This document shows, in pieces, positions 18,743 through 27,535 of a stretch of 39,643 nucleotides of DNA. The position numbers and the translations under genes were made by a program. This stretch comes from Candidatus Fredericiella danica (GTDB lineage: Bacteria > Chloroflexota > Anaerolineae > Caldilineales > Caldilineaceae), in NCBI GenBank assembly GCA_016713335.1, contig JADJPH010000070.1, forward strand, positions 1 to 39,643, given 5' to 3'. Each line of letters opens with the position of its first letter. The first letter of the stretch is position 1. Below the pieces are notes generated by a model. That model saw nothing but the letters and a program-made list of their open reading frames with translations. It was not told the DNA's origin and did not search any database.

Positions 18743-19815
18743 TCATGCGCGGTAGCGATCGGCGATTGTGAGCGCGGCGTCGATGTCGCGTTCGGATGTG
18801 AAGTGCATGAGGATGTTGAGACCCTCCGGGCCGACCGCATCGAGCAGGGGCGCCAGTTCATCTACCTCCACCCAGGCCGGCATCACGGCTTTTCCGCCGG
18901 CGCGAATGCGTTTGTAAAGGTCATACCAGCAGGGGTCACCCCCTTGTGGCTGGCCGACGCCCGGCGTCCACTGGATGGCGTTTAGTTCTTCGATTTCGAG
19001 CAGGGCGTCGAGGTGGCGAATGGCGCCGATGCCGTCCAGGTGGTAGAGAGAATAGTCGAGCCATTGGCACTGTTGGCGGATGTAAGGCAGGACGAAGCGG
19101 CGAAAACTGGCCGGCGACATCATGATCGAGATGTCGCTCTGCAGTTTTGCCACCTTGCCAGGACCCCCAGATCGAAAAGTAGCAGAAGGCCATTTCGCCC
19201 TCTTCATTGATCTCGTGGTAGATCTGGTCGAAGGCTGCGAACCAGACAGCGTTCACTGCCTGCAACTGCGCTTCAAGTTCTTCGGGCTGGTCCACAGTAT
19301 CGAGCAAAACGGGCTGCGTGCCGCGCAGCCCGGCCAGGGTGTCCAGCCCCTCAATCAGGTCAGGACAGCCAACCAGGTAATTTCCCTGGGCGTTGCGTTT
19401 ACAGGCGCACCAGGTCAAGATGCAACTGCCACCACCGGTTGTTTGGGTCAAGCACGATTGGGGCATTCCGCTCTGGGGTGGGATGAATCCAGATCGTATC
19501 TTCGCTGCCTTCGAGTTCGGCGCCCAGGATTGCCGCCAATGATCCCGGGCCAAGATGGGTGTTGGCGACCGCCATGATATCGGCCTTGAAGGAGCTATTG
19601 GCAAGCTGATAGTGGATATCAGCAGCGCGCCAGACTGGGTCGAACCAGCGCTGATTCAGGTCCCGGGCCGGAGGCGGCACCGCCACCAGGGCATGCGGCG
19701 CGCCAACGGTGCGTACGTAATCCCACATGGTGATGACCAGACCCTTGCCTGCCCACCAATCCAGATAGTGCCGGCGTGATTCTGCCCAATTCTCTTTCCA
19801 AAGCATCGTGCTCAC
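18743..19815 (-). CDS. UroD-superfamily-like protein in glycan operon (two frameshifts)
   Basis: Three consecutive frames join into one protein of about 357 residues. It opens LWKENWAESRRHYLDWWAGK and GLVITMWD, continues through DTIWIHPTPERNAPI, and ends in YHLDGIGAIRHLDALLEI, NAIQWTPGVGQPQGGDP and LNILMHFTS. The YHLDG...HLD..L.I..LNAIQWTPG pattern is that of UroD-like TIM-barrel proteins often labelled trimethylamine corrinoid protein 2, a name without functional support here. The conserved H-x-D takes the place of the zinc H-x-C of true corrinoid methyltransferases. Frame changes fall near 19405 and 19150, with homology-like sequence throughout, so sequence errors are likely. The start is GTG 19815 or ATG 19806, 5-15 bp after the permease stop. 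It lies between transport and hydrolase genes, so it probably acts on the same sugar, but the reaction is unknown. Confidence 0.68.
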
Positions 19816-19820
19816 GTGCG

Positions 19821-20639
19821 TCACCCCTTCACGGAACCGGCGGTCATACCGGCAAGAATGTAGCGTTGGGCGTAGAGGTAGATGAGAATCACCGGCAAGA
19901 TGGTGAGTACGATATCCGCCGACACCAGGCTCCAATCCGATTGGAATTGCCCGAAAAAGTTGTAGACCGCCAGCGTCATGGGCCAGTGCGTGCTCCGGTT
20001 GAGATAGTAGAGCGGTACGAGGAATTCGTTCCAGATCCCCAGTAGGCCGAGTACACCCGCGGTCACCAACACGGGCGTCAGCAGGGGAAAGATGACGGAA
20101 AAGAAGAGCCGGATGGGACTGCAACCGTCAATAATGGCTGCTTCATCGAGTTCGCGCGGGATCGTTTGAATGAAGGCGTAGATCAGAAACACGTTGAAGG
20201 GAATCGAGAAGGCTGAATAGAGCAGGATGATACCGAGCTGGCTGTTGATCAAGTGCAACAGTTGCATCACTTTGGTCAATGCCACAAAATTGACCGGCAT
20301 GGCGATGCCCGCAATGATGAAGAAATAAAGGATGCGGTTGGTGCGGGTGCGGTTCCGCGAAAGCACATAGGCGGCCAGCGCAGCCACGGTCAGGCCGATC
20401 ACGGTGGCGGCGACGGCGTAGAGCACGCTGTTGCCAAAGGCGATCACCAGTTTTCCGCGTTCGATCACCGTGGCGAAGTTCGCCCAATTCAACGACGCGG
20501 GCAGTGCCGGCCCCATCGAGGCGGCCTCGGTCTTTGACTTGAGCGAGTTTACAAAGACAAGATAGACCGGGATGAACATGAGCAGGCTGACGAAAATGGC
20601 CAGCCCGTGATTGATGATGCTCTGCCATCGAAAACGCAT
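19821..20639 (-). CDS. sugar ABC transporter permease, MalG-type (CUT1)
   Basis: A 272-residue inner-membrane permease with about six transmembrane segments: residues 10-30 (HGLAIFVSLLMFIPVYLVF), 70-95, 103-125, 135-158, 180-205 and 235-258. The cytoplasmic EAA loop that contacts the ATPase reads ELDEAAIIDGCSPIRLFFSV, near residues 163-182. With the upstream permease it would form the channel of a carbohydrate-uptake (CUT1) importer. It begins 5 bp after the MalF-type gene. No ATPase gene lies in the operon, which is usual where one shared MsmK-type ATPase serves several transporters. The open frame is intact, unlike the solute-binding gene and the next gene. Confidence 0.92.
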   Translation of the reverse strand: MRFRWQSIINHGLAIFVSLLMFIPVYLVFVNSLKSKTEAASMGPALPASLNWANFATVIERGKLVIAFGNSVLYAVAATVIGLTVAALAAYVLSRNRTRTNRILYFFIIAGIAMPVNFVALTKVMQLLHLINSQLGIILLYSAFSIPFNVFLIYAFIQTIPRELDEAAIIDGCSPIRLFFSVIFPLLTPVLVTAGVLGLLGIWNEFLVPLYYLNRSTHWPMTLAVYNFFGQFQSDWSLVSADIVLTILPVILIYLYAQRYILAGMTAGSVKG

Positions 20640-20644
20640 AGGAC

Positions 20645-21523
20645 TTATTCCTCGACCTCACGGTGCATCAGCCGGATCACGAAATACCCCAGGACGATCA
20701 TGATCACGAACAGTAGACTCGAAAGCGCGGTCGCCACGCCGTAGCGACCCTTGGAAAACTCGTCGAAAATGGCGGTGTAAACCGTATCGGTCGCACGCCC
20801 GGGACCACCGTTGGTCAACACGAAAACGATGTCAAAGACCTTGAGTCCGTACAACAGATTGAGGACGGTGGTCACCACCAGCACCGGCATGAGCAGCGGG
20901 ATCGTGATGCGCCGGAACGACGCCCAACCGCTGGCGCCGTCAATCGACGCGGCCTCATAGTATTCGCGCGGGATTGCCTGCAACCCGGCAATGAGAATCA
21001 CCATGATATAGCCCACCCTACGCCAGGTATCCACGCCAATCACCGAGGGCAGTGCCCAGTGGACATCCACCAACCAGCGTTGTGCCAGGAAACCCAGACC
21101 CAGGTTGCGCAGTGTCACATTCAGCAGCCCTGTCGCCGGGTTGAGAATCGACTTGAAGACAAGGGCGACCACCAGCATCGGCAGCACCGCGGGCAGGTAC
21201 ATGATCACGCGGTGAAAGTAGGAGAAGTGGCGCAGCCCCTGGGTGAGCAGCACGGCGAGCCCCAGGGCGATGCCGGTCTTCAGGATAATGGTGGAAACCG
21301 TAAAGATGACGGTGTTGCGAATGAATAGGAGGTAGTTCTGGCCGGCGCCCGAGGAGAAAATGGTCTTGAAATTCTCCAGGCCGACAAAGTTTACCTCGGA
21401 GGAATAGCTGTTCCAATCCGTGAACGCGTAGTAGAAACCCATCAAGCTGGGCAGGACATAGAAGAGTAGATATAGGATGAGCGCGCCGCTGGCAAAATAG
21501 AGCGGATAGGTTCTGCTTCTCAT
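20645..21523 (-). CDS. sugar ABC transporter permease, MalF-type (CUT1)
   Basis: A 292-residue permease with six predicted transmembrane helices. The first is LYFASGALILYLLFYVLPSL, followed by a short extracellular loop (FTDWNSYSSEVNFVGLENF) typical of CUT1 subunits. The EAA loop reads PREYYEAASIDGASGWASFR, near residues 195-215, and is followed by TIPLLMPVLVVTTVLNL. NGGPGRATDTV is the common MalF-family motif before the last helices. The ATG at 21523 was chosen because the hydrophobic first helix starts right after MRSRTYPL; the open frame reaches 21598. It lies 107 bp after the solute-binding protein and 5 bp before the second permease. Confidence 0.92.
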   Translation of the reverse strand: MRSRTYPLYFASGALILYLLFYVLPSLMGFYYAFTDWNSYSSEVNFVGLENFKTIFSSGAGQNYLLFIRNTVIFTVSTIILKTGIALGLAVLLTQGLRHFSYFHRVIMYLPAVLPMLVVALVFKSILNPATGLLNVTLRNLGLGFLAQRWLVDVHWALPSVIGVDTWRRVGYIMVILIAGLQAIPREYYEAASIDGASGWASFRRITIPLLMPVLVVTTVLNLLYGLKVFDIVFVLTNGGPGRATDTVYTAIFDEFSKGRYGVATALSSLLFVIMIVLGYFVIRLMHREVEE

Positions 21524-21630
21524 GGTCGTTGTCTGCCTCTGTAGCCTGCCGGGCGGGGTGCCAGTCCGGTGGAGCGCATCTGCGTGTATGCGCTCCACCG
21601 GGTGTTCGAAGTACGAAGCGAAGTTCTAAG

Positions 21631-22972
21631 TTACTTCTGCCAGGCCGGGTCGTTGGCGGTGGTCGCCATGTCGGTGCGGCGCTGATCGATGCTCTTGAGC
21701 ACGTCTTCGGGTGTCATGGCGCCGGTGAACATGGCAACCATGTCCTTGCCGATGTCCATCCACTGCGGATTGACATAAGTGACGGCATCCTGATAGACAA
21801 TGGTCTTGGCCGGGTAGGCGTCCAAGAACGCCTTCTGTTCGGCGGTCCACTTGTCTTGCAGCCCCGAGAAGTCGAGGGCGGCAAAGTCAGGGGTGTTGTC
21901 GAGCAGGTACTGCAGGTTCTCTGGCTCCATCAGAAACGCCAGATATTGCTTGGCTTCGTCGACATGCTTGGAGCCGGAGTAGATGAACTTGCTGGGACCG
22001 GCCGGGTGCGCAGGCTGCAGTTGGTTGTCGACCAACGGCATCGGGAAGAAGCCAAAGGAGTCAGCCTTCACATCCGGGAAGTCTTTTTCGATCGCAACTG
22101 GCGCGGTCAGCGTCGTGAGCGCCATGGCAAATTCGCCGTTGGCCAGCTTGGCCGGGGCGTCAGAAAAGGCGTCAGACAGGGCGTTATCGCCGAAGCAGCC
22201 GATGTCATACAGTTCCTTGATCTGGGTCATCGCCTCGACCAGGGTTGCGTTCTCGGCGAAGGTCACTTCGTTCTTGTTCAACTGGTCGGCGAGACCGGGG
22301 TTGAGTTCCTCATAGCGGGGGCCGACCATGGGGAACCACAGGACGTGGTGCCAGCCGTCGGAGATGGGTTCGTACAGCGGATTAATGCCGGCATCCTTGA
22401 GCTTGAGGCAGATGTCCTTGAACTCGGCATAGGTCGTCGGCACGCTTAGCCCGTTGTCGGCGAAGATCTGCTTGTTGTAAACCACGACGAAGTAGTTGGA
22501 GGCGATAGTGTCCCAGATTTCGGCGCCGTAGACCTTGCCGTCGAGGCTGACCTGGTCCAGTGCGATCGGATCGTGGCGCTGGGTCCACTCTTCGCCGGTC
22601 AGATCGACCGCATTCTTCTCGACATCATATTGCACCTTGAGGTCGGTTTTTGCCACTCTGCCCGCCGAAGATATCGGTGGCCTCGCCGGCATTCAGTTTT
22701 GTCTTCAGCACGCTGAAGTATTGGTCGGCGGGGATAATCTGGTAATCGATGTGGATGCCGGTCTGTTCCTCGAATTTCTTGGCGAGTTCGAGTTCGGCGT
22801 CCTTGATCCAGCCCTGGCTAGCCATGTAAGTGAGGGTGACCGGCGCGCCATCGGCGGCGGGGGCGCTGGCTTCACCACCGGTGGCCGGTGCGGCAGGAAC
22901 GGCGCCCGTGCAGCCGGCAAAGAGCAGTGCGCTGAGCACGAGCAGAGAGACCACAGCAAATACTCGTTTCAT
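21631..22972 (-). CDS. extracellular solute-binding lipoprotein, family 1 (one frameshift)
   Basis: A secreted sugar-binding protein of about 447 residues, the first gene of the operon. The lipoprotein signal peptide is MKRVFAVVSLLVLSALLFAGC, cleaved before Cys21, followed by an Ala/Pro-rich linker. The mature part begins VTLTYMASQGWIKDAELELA and has the family-1 patterns FEEQTGIHIDYQIIPADQY, then VYGAEIWDTIASNYFVVVYN and AEFKDICLKLKDAGINPLY. It ends ANDPAWQK. The frame changes at about 22655-22665 (GEATDIFGG ... KTDLKVQYDV), leaving both halves otherwise intact, so an indel error is likely. The start has an excellent AGGAGG site 8 bp before the ATG. The Cys would anchor the protein to the outer face of the membrane to deliver oligosaccharide to the two permeases. 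Confidence 0.9.
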
Positions 22973-23016
22973 GTTTCTTTCCTCCTGAGAAAGGCGGGGA
23001 TCGCACTTGTGGAAAA

Positions 23017-23078
23017 GTTACCGGTAACATTACCGGTAACATTACCGATAGTGTAGATCAGCGGTAGGCAGATGTCAA
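23017..23078 (-). promoter_or_regulatory. operon promoter with three tandem LacI-type operators
   Basis: On the minus strand a perfect -35 TTGACA (23078-23073) is 17 bp from TACACT (23055-23050), a good -10. Immediately downstream, over the predicted start site (about 23043), lie three units in exact 12-bp register: TTACCGATAG (23042-23051), TTACCGGTAA (23030-23039) and TTACCGGTAA (23018-23027). The last is the core of a perfect 12-bp palindrome, GTTACCGGTAAC. The layout is that of a repressed promoter; the lacI gene in the operon is the natural candidate repressor. Confidence 0.8.
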
Positions 23079-23107
23079 GCGGCAATTTTTGGGAGGGGCC
23101 AGTTCGA

Positions 23108-23130
23108 CCGCCCGTGCAGCGCACGGGCGG
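23108..23130. terminator. perfect 10-bp hairpin between small gene and operon promoter
   Basis: CCGCCCGTGC (23108-23117) and GCACGGGCGG (23121-23130) form a perfect stem with an AGC loop. It lies 87 bp after the end of the 74-aa gene and 30 bp upstream of the operon's -35. No T-run follows on the minus strand, so it may end transcription weakly or act as an insulator. A degenerate copy of one arm, CGCCCGTGCGACGCACCG, occurs near 23159-23176. Confidence 0.45.
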
Positions 23131-23216
23131 CAGGAACATTGGTTAATGCCGGTGTTTTCGCCCGTGCGACGCACCGTTCGTTCGCTGGGGGCGACAGCGG
23201 TGACTGTACGGGGGGC

Positions 23217-23441
23217 TTACTCTCTGCGTAGGTATTCCAGCACTTCGTAGACCATAAAGGCCGGCCAGACGAGACCTTTCAGGAAGCCGATTGCGCCTTC
23301 CTGGAAGGTCTTGGCGCGGCCGATGTAGAAGATCCACGCGCCGATGAGGCCCAGCCCGTAGACGGCGTCGCCGGAGCCGCCGCGGTAGCGGATTTCCACT
23401 TCCTTGTCTTTCTGAACGGTTGGTGTCAACTCAGTGGCCAT
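23217..23441 (-). CDS. small conserved membrane protein (74 aa)
   Basis: A 74-residue protein. The N-terminal 20 residues are polar (MATELTPTVQKDKEVEIRYR), followed by a glycine-rich stretch GGSGDAVYGLGLIGAWIFYI that forms the first membrane segment. AKTFQEGAIGFLKGLVWPAF leads into a second hydrophobic segment ending VYEVLEYLRRE. The pattern (GdavYGlGliGA.vyyi..A.tf..g..G.lka.vWPaflvye.l..l) is a widespread small-protein family of unknown function in bacteria. It is complete and in one frame. It lies upstream of, and reads toward, the glycan operon with the hairpin and promoter between them, so it is probably a separate unit. No function should be assigned. Confidence 0.78.
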   Translation of the reverse strand: MATELTPTVQKDKEVEIRYRGGSGDAVYGLGLIGAWIFYIGRAKTFQEGAIGFLKGLVWPAFMVYEVLEYLRRE

Positions 23442-23742
23442 TTCGCTTTTTCCTTTTCCGATTCACGAGTTTGCGCAGTTGTCGCAACCAGCATACACCG
23501 GTTCAGTTCCAAGAGTGTGTCAGCCGGCCGCCAACTCGCCGGCATTAGGCTGACGCATTTAGAACACGTCACAAAATGTCACCTGTGCCAGCGCCGATAG
23601 CGGTATATTGGCCGCTACAGTTGTCCCGTTCGATGAGCAAGCGACAGCACCACTCGCAGAGGAGAAACCGTAATGAATCGACTTTGGTCCGGCCCATGCT
23701 CTGATTACGCCCATGATTGCGAAAGGCGATGAGGTGCCCGCA
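23442..23742. other. intergenic region between divergent genes
   Basis: This 301-bp gap separates the divergent 74-aa gene and the lipoprotein gene. A TATATT (23604-23609) could be a plus-strand -10, but no matching -35 is clear. A 19-codon reading frame (23673-23732) has a strong GAGGAG site in front of its ATG. Nothing else is recognised. Confidence 0.5.
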
Positions 23743-26251
23743 ATGAAGCACGAACTATCTTGGCTCACGCTGCTCTTGAGTTTGTTTATCATGGTTGCCT
23801 GCGGACAGACGACGGGTGCGGGCGCGGCCGAGGCTGCGTCGCCCGGCCCCGCGACTGCCCTGCCGCAGGTAACTCCTCTACCTGCACCTACCGTGCTTGC
23901 GGCCAATCACCCGCGGCTCTGGCTCACGCCGGCAGATGTCGTCCGGCTGCGGGGCTGGGCGACGGCAACGAACCCACTTTATGCGGATGGCCTGGCGCCT
24001 GTGGTGGAGCGGGCCAAAGCCGACATGGACGCAGGCCGCGTCCCCGCCGAAGACTGCGGACAGCGCGGCTACACCGAATACCCCACCGAGGCCTACGCCC
24101 AACTCTTCGCGTTCATGGCGCTGATCGATCCTGTGCCAGCCGCGCGGGCCGACTATGCCCAGCGGGCGCGCACCCTGCTCATGCATGTCATGAATGCCGC
24201 GGCACTTGGTCCGGCCGATGAGCGGAGTTACTTCTGCCCCGGCGATCCCGAAACGGCCGTCTATCCGCCGTTTCGGGACCCGATCTTCTTCACGGAAGAC
24301 TCCGACCGTCCGCGCTGGTATGGCGAGGCATTCCCGCTGACTGTGGACTGGATTTACGACACGCTCACGGCGCAGGACAAGGCCACTATCAGCGCCGTCT
24401 TCACACGGTGGGGCAACGAGATCATCCAATTCGGCTATCATCACCCTGAACCCATTGGTGTGATCAATGACCCCGTGCTGACTGCTGACCGGCTCCAGGT
24501 GCGCTGGGCAGGCAACAACTATTTTGCCGCCCATATGCGCAACCTGGGCATGATGGCGCTGGCGCTGGATCCTGCCGACGCCAGTCCAGCCCTGCAAGGC
24601 TACCTGGCCAATGCCACCGGCGCCTGGCTCTATCTCTTCGATGAGGCCATCCGCACGGAGGTCCGTGGCGGGTTATTGCCAGAAGGCTTTGAGTACAGCC
24701 CCCAGACTGCCAGCTATGCACTCCAATTCCTGCTCGCACTGCACACCGCCGGACGCGCCAATCCCAACGAGCTGGGGCCAGCCGTGGTGTTGGACAACAA
24801 CCCCTTCTGGGATGACATGGTCACTGTCTACCTGCATGCCATCAGCCCAGACAGAGTTGAGAACCCGGATAACGGCTTGCAGGTGTTTCAACCTGCCTGG
24901 TATGGCGACGCCCAGCGCTATCTCCTCCCCGACTTCATCGACGCTTTCGGCGCATTGGCCCTCCACGATCAGTTGGCAGGCAACAGCCGGCGTCTCGACG
25001 CCGTGCGCTGGATACAGCTTCACACGACGCCCGGTGGCGCGGAAAATCTGGTGGAGCGGGTGCGGTGCCGACTACTTTCGTTCCACCCTGCTCTACTTCA
25101 TGATGTTCGACCCCGAAGCAGCGCCGCCCGTAGACCCGCGCCAGGTCATGCCCACCGGGTACATGGCAGCCGGGATGCAACGTCTGTTCACCCGCACGGA
25201 TTGGTCCGCACAAGCAAGCTGGCTGACCTACGCCCTGGGTTGGAACCAGATTGACCACCAGCAAGCGGACGGCAACCACTTCGAGTTCTACCGGAACGGC
25301 GAATGGCTCACCAAGGCGCGCACGGGCTACGCCAACATTGCCGAAGGCATTGCGAGTTCTGAGTTTCGCAACACCCTGGCCATTGAGAACGATCGCCCTG
25401 TTGACCTGGACGATAGTGATTGGCGCATCGACCTGTGGCGGCGCGGCTCACAGTGGAACTACGTCGCCACCGCTGATCCTGGTCCCCTGCGTGCCAGCTT
25501 CTACGCCGATTTCACCTATGCCGGTGGCGATGCCACGAACCTCTACAATTCGACGCGCGAGCGCGCCACTGCTGTCGGCCATGCCAGCCGCGATCTGATT
25601 TGGTTGATGCCTGATTGGGTGGTGGTATTTGACAGGGCTGACGCACCTGGTGATCGCTTTAAGCGGGTTTGGTGGCAATTGCCGGTCGTTCCCACCGTGA
25701 ACGATCTTCAGTCGCGGATGACCACAACCCGGGGCCAGCAACTGTTCATCACGACCCTGCTGCCCAGCGGGGCGACCATGCGATTGGTGGACCCCGCGGG
25801 CGATGGTGTTGGTGACACCGTCGCCACGCACGAACCGATGACGCAGCGGGTGATGGTGCAAGCACCTGGCGGCGGGAAAGCCCGCTTTCTGCACCTTGTG
25901 CAAGGGGCCGGCAAGAATGCCGCACCCACGCTTGCCCACTTGTTCGAGACGGACGGCGGGTTTGTCGGGCTTGTACTTAACCAGACCGCGGTGCTCTTTA
26001 GTGACGATTGGAACCAGCCCTTCCGCCAACTGAGCTATACCGCCCCAGCCGGTACGGACCGGCATATCATCACAGGCTTGCCTGCGGGCGCAAGCTACGC
26101 CGTGACCATGACTGAAACGGCGGCGGGGGTATTTGTGAGCATCGTGCCAGGTGGGGAGATGCGGGCGGACGAGTCCGGCGTGCTCGTCCTGCCTGCGTCG
26201 CTGCGTATCAATACATTCTTGCCGTTGGTGGCGGCAGGTCCGCCGCATTGA
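23743..26251 (+). CDS. secreted heparinase II/III-like lipoprotein (one frameshift)
   Basis: A protein of about 835 residues. The N-terminus is a lipoprotein signal, ELSWLTLLLSLFIMVACGQ, with the modified Cys near residue 20, then an Ala/Pro linker. NHPRLWLTPADVVRLRGWA is the standard opening of alginate-lyase/heparinase II/III-like proteins. An (alpha/alpha) toroid follows, with LLPEGFEYSPQTASYALQFL matching the family's conserved Tyr/Glu segment. The second half is beta-rich (HFEFYRNGEWLTKARTGYAN, LIWLMPDWVVVFDRA), as expected for the lyase beta-sandwich. The frame changes at about 25055-25065. The protein ends RINTFLPLVAAGPPH; a terminal (Y/F)LPLV is a recurrent feature of secreted Chloroflexota proteins. 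The substrate is probably an acidic polysaccharide, though some family members have lost activity. It is transcribed away from the glycan operon. Confidence 0.75.
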
Positions 26252-26328
26252 AACCTTTGGTTCTAGTGGGGCGAGATAGTTCGTGGCGGCTTCCGCATCT
26301 TCTTCCATTCTGCCAGGGGTGCGAGTAT

Positions 26329-26757
26329 TCACATTACGCTCTCGTCATCGTCCATGAGACCGGCAATCTGGGCTAATGTCAATGCATCGTCAGGCAGTTC
26401 ATCTGGAGTGCGGTCCCGAAGTTCTTACCAGATTGCGTCTGCGGTGGAGCGGTCCCCGCTCCACGTAAGGAAGCGTATGAGACTATTGCATGCTTCTGTC
26501 CAGTCACCAAACTGCCTGGCAGCGTTGCTGCGGTAGGCGGCAATGGCACGTGCATAGTCGCCGAGTCCCAGAAAGTAGTTGCCGCGTTCGTAATCGCGCA
26601 GACCTGCCACGTATTTATCTATGGGCATGCCAACGACACGCGCTGCTTCTCGAGGGTTCCCTTGATGCTCTGCACGATCGATATCGTCCGGGTGCTCCAC
26701 CTCGATCAGTTCGAGCAGTTCCAGTGCTGCTTCCGTCTGGTCCGATTTGTGTGGAGA
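26329..26757 (-). pseudogene. relic of a TPR-protein gene (paralog of 32895-34925)
   Basis: One minus-strand frame reads SDQTEAALELLELIEVEHPDD, then GNYFLGLGDYARAIAAYRS, SLIRFLTWSGDRSTADAIW, a TAA stop at 26427-26425, then ELRDRTPDELPDDALTLAQI and AGLMDDDESVM before a TGA at 26331-26329. Each segment matches the TPR gene at 32895-34925 (LEAAMEILDLLELEYPDD, GDFFLAFGDNAQAAVAYRS, NLIRFLVWSGDR, LPGDALLLAQAAGVMEDDESV). The in-frame stop sits where the paralog has a glutamine, consistent with CAA to TAA. Internal segments and most of the C-terminus are missing, so this is a real decayed copy and not only a sequencing error. The region 26252-26328 holds nothing recognisable. Confidence 0.7.
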
Positions 26758-26814
26758 ATTATGTCAGATTGAAAGCGCGCGTGAGCAAGGGGGGGATGCT
26801 GGAGCCGCGGCCTT

Positions 26815-27510
26815 CACCACCCAAACGGGATGGTGATCTGATGTAGCAAACAGAGCCACGCACGTGAGTAAGTGGTTGGCGATGCCGAAGCCGCGGCTAT
26901 CTAGAAGCACGAATTGAGCTGATTGCACGGTGGCGTGAGCTTTGGCCAGGCCCTTACCACCCTGACGGGCTGGTGCTCTGACAGACGGGGACGGTGGGAC
27001 GGGGGGAAACACCACCCTGACGGGATGGTGCTCTGACAGACGGGGGACGGGGGAAACACCACCCTGACGGGATGGTGCTCTGACAGACGGGGGGGCGGGG
27101 GGATCACCACCCTGACGGGATGGTGCGCTGACGGACGGGGGGACGGGGGGAAACACCACCCTGACGGGATGGTGCTCTGACAGACGGCGGGACGGGGGGA
27201 TCACCACCCTGACGGGATGGTGCTCTGACGGACGGTGGGGAGGGGACTCACCACCCTGACGGGATGGGTGCCTGACGGACGGGGGGGGGAAACACCACCC
27301 TGACGGGATGGTGCTCTGACGGAGGGGGACGGGGGGAAACACCACCCTGACGGGATGGTGCTCTGACAGACGGGGGGATCACCACCCTCACGGGATGGTG
27401 CTCTGACGGACAGGGGGGATCACCACCCTCACGGGACGGTGCTCTGACGGACGGGGGGACCACCACCCTGACGGGATGGTGATCTGACAGAGGTGCGCTG
27501 ACGGACGGTA
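26815..27510. repeat. hairpin repeat array B (13 units)
   Basis: There is no gene here. The 21-bp imperfect palindrome of array A recurs at about 26815, 26955, 27010, 27057, 27105, 27154, 27202, 27249, 27293, 27340, 27380, 27421 and 27461. Spacing is 47-49 bp in the middle, falling to 40-47 bp toward the end. Arms are CACCACCC and GGGATGGTG with centre TGAC or TCAC. After each come CTCTGACRGACGG and a variable G-rich spacer ending GGGGGAAA or GGGGGAT. The companion module (CAAACAGAGCCACGCACG, near 26847) occurs once at the 5' side, and the 14-bp sub-repeat (GAGGTGCGCTGACGGA) once at the 3' end. It abuts the TPR relic on one side and the Crp/Fnr gene on the other. Confidence 0.88.
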
Positions 27511-27526
27511 TTGCTTGTGATATGAT
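27498..27526 (+). promoter_or_regulatory. possible crp promoter whose -35 lies in the last repeat
   Basis: TATGAT (27521-27526) lies 10 bp before the ATG at 27536. At 17-bp spacing the -35 hexamer is CTGACG (27498-27503), four of six matches, taken from the final CTGACGG sub-repeat of array B. The very short leader would make the message nearly leaderless. Confidence 0.35.
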
Positions 27527-27535
27527 TGACCCGCC

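Noticed and set aside
26815..27510. CRISPR array
   Set aside because: Repeats are regular, but the intervening sequences are short, G-rich and similar to each other rather than unique, their lengths vary, and no cas gene is present in the window.
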